Source of the DNA: Acidimicrobiaceae bacterium
GTDB lineage: Bacteria > Actinomycetota > Acidimicrobiia > Acidimicrobiales > Aldehydirespiratoraceae
Length of the DNA stretch: 64,000 bases
Assembly: GCA_009842325.1 (NCBI GenBank)
Contig: VYFQ01000019.1
Location: 81,979-145,978 of the forward strand
Direction of reading: 5' to 3'
Shown one piece after another: positions 61,376 to 64,000 of this stretch (positions within the stretch are counted from its first letter, which is position 1; each line of letters opens with the position of its first letter). The notes beneath the pieces are model-generated. The model searched no databases. It saw nothing but the letters and a program-made list of their open reading frames with translations, and was not told the DNA's origin. Made by a program: the position numbers and the translations under genes.

Positions 61376-62684
61376 GGGCCGCCCCGTCACCGTCGGCCTG
61401 ATCGGAGCCGGCAAGTTCGGCTCGATGTTCCTGGCCCAGGCCAGGACCACTCCCGGCCTCCATGTGACAGCCATCGCCGATCTCGATCCCGACCGGGCCC
61501 GCGCCGCCCTGGCCGCGACCGGCTGGCCCGATGAGACCTGCTGTGCTCCGTCGCCGGCTGCCGCTCTGGAGCGCGGCAGGATCCACGTGACCGACGATGC
61601 CTTCGAGTTGATCGCCGCCGACGGGGTGGAGGTTGTGGTCGACGCGACCGGCAACCCCCCGGCCGGCCTGGAACACGCCCGCTGCGCCACCGCCAACGGC
61701 AAGCACATCGTCATGGCCAACGTCGAAGCCGACGTCCTGGCCGGACCGTTGCTGGCCGCTGAGGCCCGCCAGGGCGGGCTGGTCTACTCGATGGCCTACG
61801 GCGACCAGCCGGCGCTGATATGCGAGATGGTCGATTGGGCGCACGCCGCCGGCCTCGGTGTGGTCGCGGCGGGCAAGGGCACCAAGTACCTGCCGAGCTA
61901 CCACGATTCCACCCCCGAGACCGTCTGGGACGGCTACGGCATCTCGCCCGAGCAGGCCGCCGAGGGCGGCATGAACCCGCAGATGTTCAACTCATTCCTC
62001 GACGGCACCAAGTCGGCGATCGAGATGGCCGCGGTGTCCAACGCCACCGGCCTGGTGCCGGCGCCGGGCGGACTCGAGTTCCCGCCGGCCGGCACCGACG
62101 AACTAGCCGAGGTCCTGCGGCCGCGTGCCGAGGGCGGCACGCTGCACCACAAGGGCCAGGTGGAGGTGGTCTCGTCGCTCCATCGGAATGGCGAACCTGT
62201 CGAACGCGACCTGCGCTGGGGCGTGTACGTGGTCTTCGAGGCGTCCAGCGACTACACCGAGCGCTGCTTCTCCGAGTACGGCCTCACGACCGACCGCAGC
62301 GGCCGCTACAGCGCGACCTACAAGCCGTACCATCTGATCGGCCTGGAGGTTGGCCTGTCGGTCTTGAGCGCCGCCCTGCGCGGCGAGCCGACCGGGACGC
62401 CCGACGGATTCCGCGGCGATGCCGTCGCGGTGGCCAAGCGCCACCTCAAGGCGGGCGACAACCTCGACGGCGAGGGGGGCTATACCGTCTGGGGGCGCTT
62501 GATGCCGGCCGGCGACAGCCTCGCCGGAGGCGCCCTGCCGGTCGGCCTCGCCCACGACGTGCCCCTGGTCAACGATGTAGCCAAAGGTCGAGTCATCACG
62601 TGGGCCGACGTGAAGGTCGACGAGACCAGCAACGCGGTGAGAATCCGCCGCGAGATGGAGTCGCGCTTCGGCTCGCTCAGCTGA
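61338..62684 (+). CDS. NAD(P)-dependent dehydrogenase with SAF domain (COG4091, homoserine dehydrogenase-like)
   Basis: Protein of 448 residues. VTVGLIGAGKFGSMFLAQA is a Rossmann motif; VDATGNP and AYGDQPALI resemble the homoserine-dehydrogenase-like proteins of COG4091. The C-terminal part (AKRHLKAGDNLDGEGGYTVWG and DVPLVNDVAKGRVITWADV) is a SAF domain as in sugar-acid dehydratases and sialic acid synthases. The ATG at 61338 lies inside the preceding PhyH gene. Relatives occur in carbohydrate and acid-sugar loci. The coupled PhyH enzyme may prepare its substrate. Reaction not known. Confidence 0.83.
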   Translation: MNLFRLLQERVAEGRPVTVGLIGAGKFGSMFLAQARTTPGLHVTAIADLDPDRARAALAATGWPDETCCAPSPAAALERGRIHVTDDAFELIAADGVEVVVDATGNPPAGLEHARCATANGKHIVMANVEADVLAGPLLAAEARQGGLVYSMAYGDQPALICEMVDWAHAAGLGVVAAGKGTKYLPSYHDSTPETVWDGYGISPEQAAEGGMNPQMFNSFLDGTKSAIEMAAVSNATGLVPAPGGLEFPPAGTDELAEVLRPRAEGGTLHHKGQVEVVSSLHRNGEPVERDLRWGVYVVFEASSDYTERCFSEYGLTTDRSGRYSATYKPYHLIGLEVGLSVLSAALRGEPTGTPDGFRGDAVAVAKRHLKAGDNLDGEGGYTVWGRLMPAGDSLAGGALPVGLAHDVPLVNDVAKGRVITWADVKVDETSNAVRIRREMESRFGSLS

Positions 62685-63393
62685 GAGCGCGGACCCGTTG
62701 GGACACGTCGGCGAGTCTCGGGTCGTGGGACTCGACCCAGCGGAACAGCTCGCGAGCGCGGGGCGATCGACCAGCCCGTTCGTACAGGTCGGCGAGGGCG
62801 TAGGCCCGCCGCAGGTGGTGGTCCCGGGGCCGCGAAGGCAGCTTCCAGCCCTGCTCCAGTACCCGGATGGCTGCGGGCAGCTCTCCCCTGTCGGCCTTGG
62901 CGCCGGCCAGCACCAGCCGGCCCTCGGTCACCAGCTCGGCCGACGGAGACGCCGCGCCGAGTTCCTTCCAGAGCGCCTCCACATCGGCCCAGCGGCCCAG
63001 GGCCCGGTGGCAGTCGGCCAGCACCGGATGCTGCTCGGTGGAGCCGCTCAACTCGCGGAAGTACTCGAGCTCGCCCATGGCTGCCTTGAAGCGGCCCAGC
63101 CGGTACAGCACCAATCCGTGCAGCTCACGAATGTCGGCTAAGTCCGGGGCATCGCGGGCCAGCCGGGTGAGCAGCGGGAGGGCCTCCTTGAATCGTTCGG
63201 CGCGGAACGCCTTGGCCGCCGCCTCGAAGCGCCGCACCGCGCTCCTGCCCCGCTCGGGGCCCAGCGCCCGCAGCAGTTCGGAGGCCGGGTCCGGCGCCGG
63301 ATGCGGCACCGGTGGCAGCGGCACTCGCTGTCGCGGCTTACTCACGCCCGGCCCAGACCGCGAGCGACCCGACCTGTCGCTCTTGCGGACCAT
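62677..63393 (-). CDS. Tetratricopeptide-repeat protein
   Basis: Soluble protein of 238 residues. After a basic, Pro-rich N-terminus (about 40 residues), helical repeats follow: FEAAAKAFRAERFKEALPLL, LHGLVLYRLGRFKAAMGEL, HRALGRWADVEALWKEL and ALADLYERAGRSPRARELF match the TPR A/B helix pattern. Similar small TPR proteins are common in actinobacteria and probably serve in protein contacts. It converges with the COG4091 gene (8-base overlap) and is insulated from the rRNA operon upstream by two hairpins. Confidence 0.8.
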   Translation of the reverse strand: MVRKSDRSGRSRSGPGVSKPRQRVPLPPVPHPAPDPASELLRALGPERGRSAVRRFEAAAKAFRAERFKEALPLLTRLARDAPDLADIRELHGLVLYRLGRFKAAMGELEYFRELSGSTEQHPVLADCHRALGRWADVEALWKELGAASPSAELVTEGRLVLAGAKADRGELPAAIRVLEQGWKLPSRPRDHHLRRAYALADLYERAGRSPRARELFRWVESHDPRLADVSQRVRALS

Positions 63394-63433
63394 CGCGAGA
63401 TCCTACCGGCGCCCCTCGACTCGTCAGCCTCGT

Positions 63434-63481
63434 GAATTGGCAGCCCAGGACGCCCAAACGGGCACTCACCGCTGCCAATTC
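63434..63481 (-). terminator. Second hairpin downstream of the rRNA operon
   Basis: GAATTGGCAGC (63434-63444) pairs perfectly with GCTGCCAATTC (63471-63481); the 26-base loop holds an inner GCCC/GGGC stem (63452-63463). It lies between 5S rRNA and the TPR gene and may back up termination. No T-run. Confidence 0.5.
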
Positions 63482-63498
63482 GGGTGCCCGAGAATGGC

Positions 63499-63531
63499 AG
63501 AAGGCCCCGGACCTGGTCGACGGGGCCTTCT
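63499..63531 (-). terminator. rRNA operon terminator hairpin
   Basis: AGAAGGCCCCG (63499-63509) pairs with CGGGGCCTTCT (63521-63531) around an 11-base loop, directly past the 5S gene. The AAGGCCC-type stem is typical of actinobacterial rrn terminators, though a T-run is missing. Confidence 0.65.
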
Positions 63532-63541
63532 GATCGGCGAA

Positions 63542-63659
<118 letters not shown>

Positions 63660-63741
63660 CCTGTTGTCGTGCGGGCGAACCCTCAGCGGGATCGCCTCTT
63701 GACGAACTCCATAGCGAGCACGAGCACCGAGCGCTCGATGC

Positions 63742-64000
<259 letters not shown>

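Noticed and set aside
63660..63741. tRNA between 23S and 5S rRNA
   Set aside because: The spacer is short and shows no T-loop (GTTCGA) or acceptor pairing.

Overview
The window is GC-rich and densely coded, and it looks like chromosomal DNA of a high-GC actinobacterium. Frequent GTG/TTG starts, Tat-exported lipoprotein substrate-binding proteins, sugar ABC systems without their own ATPase, and a KorAB-type 2-oxoacid:ferredoxin oxidoreductase all fit. The mix of sulfatases, phytanoyl-CoA-type dioxygenases, enolase-superfamily dehydratases and COG3618 amidohydrolases is reminiscent of marine or host-associated Acidimicrobiia. That placement is an inference. The rRNA fragment at the right edge would settle it.

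Left part (1-9.7 kb): a minus-strand L-fucose oxidation operon (fucU mutarotase, aldo-keto L-fucose dehydrogenase, amidohydrolase lactonase running off the edge) has a LacI-type operator at its promoter. Divergent to it are an Ntn-hydrolase-like gene and a peptide/opine-type ABC importer (binding protein, two permeases, one ATPase), then an alpha/beta-hydrolase-like protein without a recognisable nucleophile and another amidohydrolase. The second ATPase of this importer type lies at 22.3-23.3 kb on the other strand.

Polysaccharide locus (9.7-21.1 kb): a LacI regulator with two perfect 18-bp operators is followed by a sugar importer whose binding protein has a 100-residue Ala-rich stalk. Next come a mannonate/gluconate dehydratase-type enolase, an SDR, a secreted GH16 lipoprotein and a 1135-residue cytosolic protein of unknown function. 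This reads as an external endo-glucanase, oligosaccharide import and cytosolic breakdown.

Middle (21-39 kb): aminotransferase, ATPase, PPOX-family protein, two SDRs, metallo-beta-lactamase-fold hydrolase, OSBS/N-succinylamino-acid-racemase-like enolase and a CocE/NonD hydrolase. Two further binding protein-permease-permease sugar importers follow, with an oxidoreductase, an unrecognised TIM-barrel-like protein, an EthD-like protein and an L-rhamnose mutarotase.

Deoxy-sugar and sulfated-glycan region (38.9-56.2 kb): two paralogous rhamnonate-dehydratase-like enolases, a lactonase, a DapA-type aldolase and an SDR that is a close copy of one at 24.8 kb. With them are a polysaccharide deacetylase, two formylglycine-type sulfatases, a 1197-residue fusion of a NodB-like deacetylase to an alpha-L-rhamnosidase (GH78), and five phytanoyl-CoA dioxygenase-family genes. 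The tandem pair at 54.5-56.2 kb carries H-G-G where the iron-binding H-x-D should be, the substitution known from Fe/2-oxoglutarate halogenases.

Right part (56.2-64 kb): korAB, a class I (DhnA-type) fructose-bisphosphate aldolase, an EctD-like dioxygenase overlapping a COG4091 dehydrogenase, a TPR protein, tandem hairpins, 5S rRNA and the 3' end of 23S rRNA, both rRNAs on the minus strand. No gene-free stretch exceeds 300 bases. I saw no tRNA, CRISPR array, transposase or phage gene.
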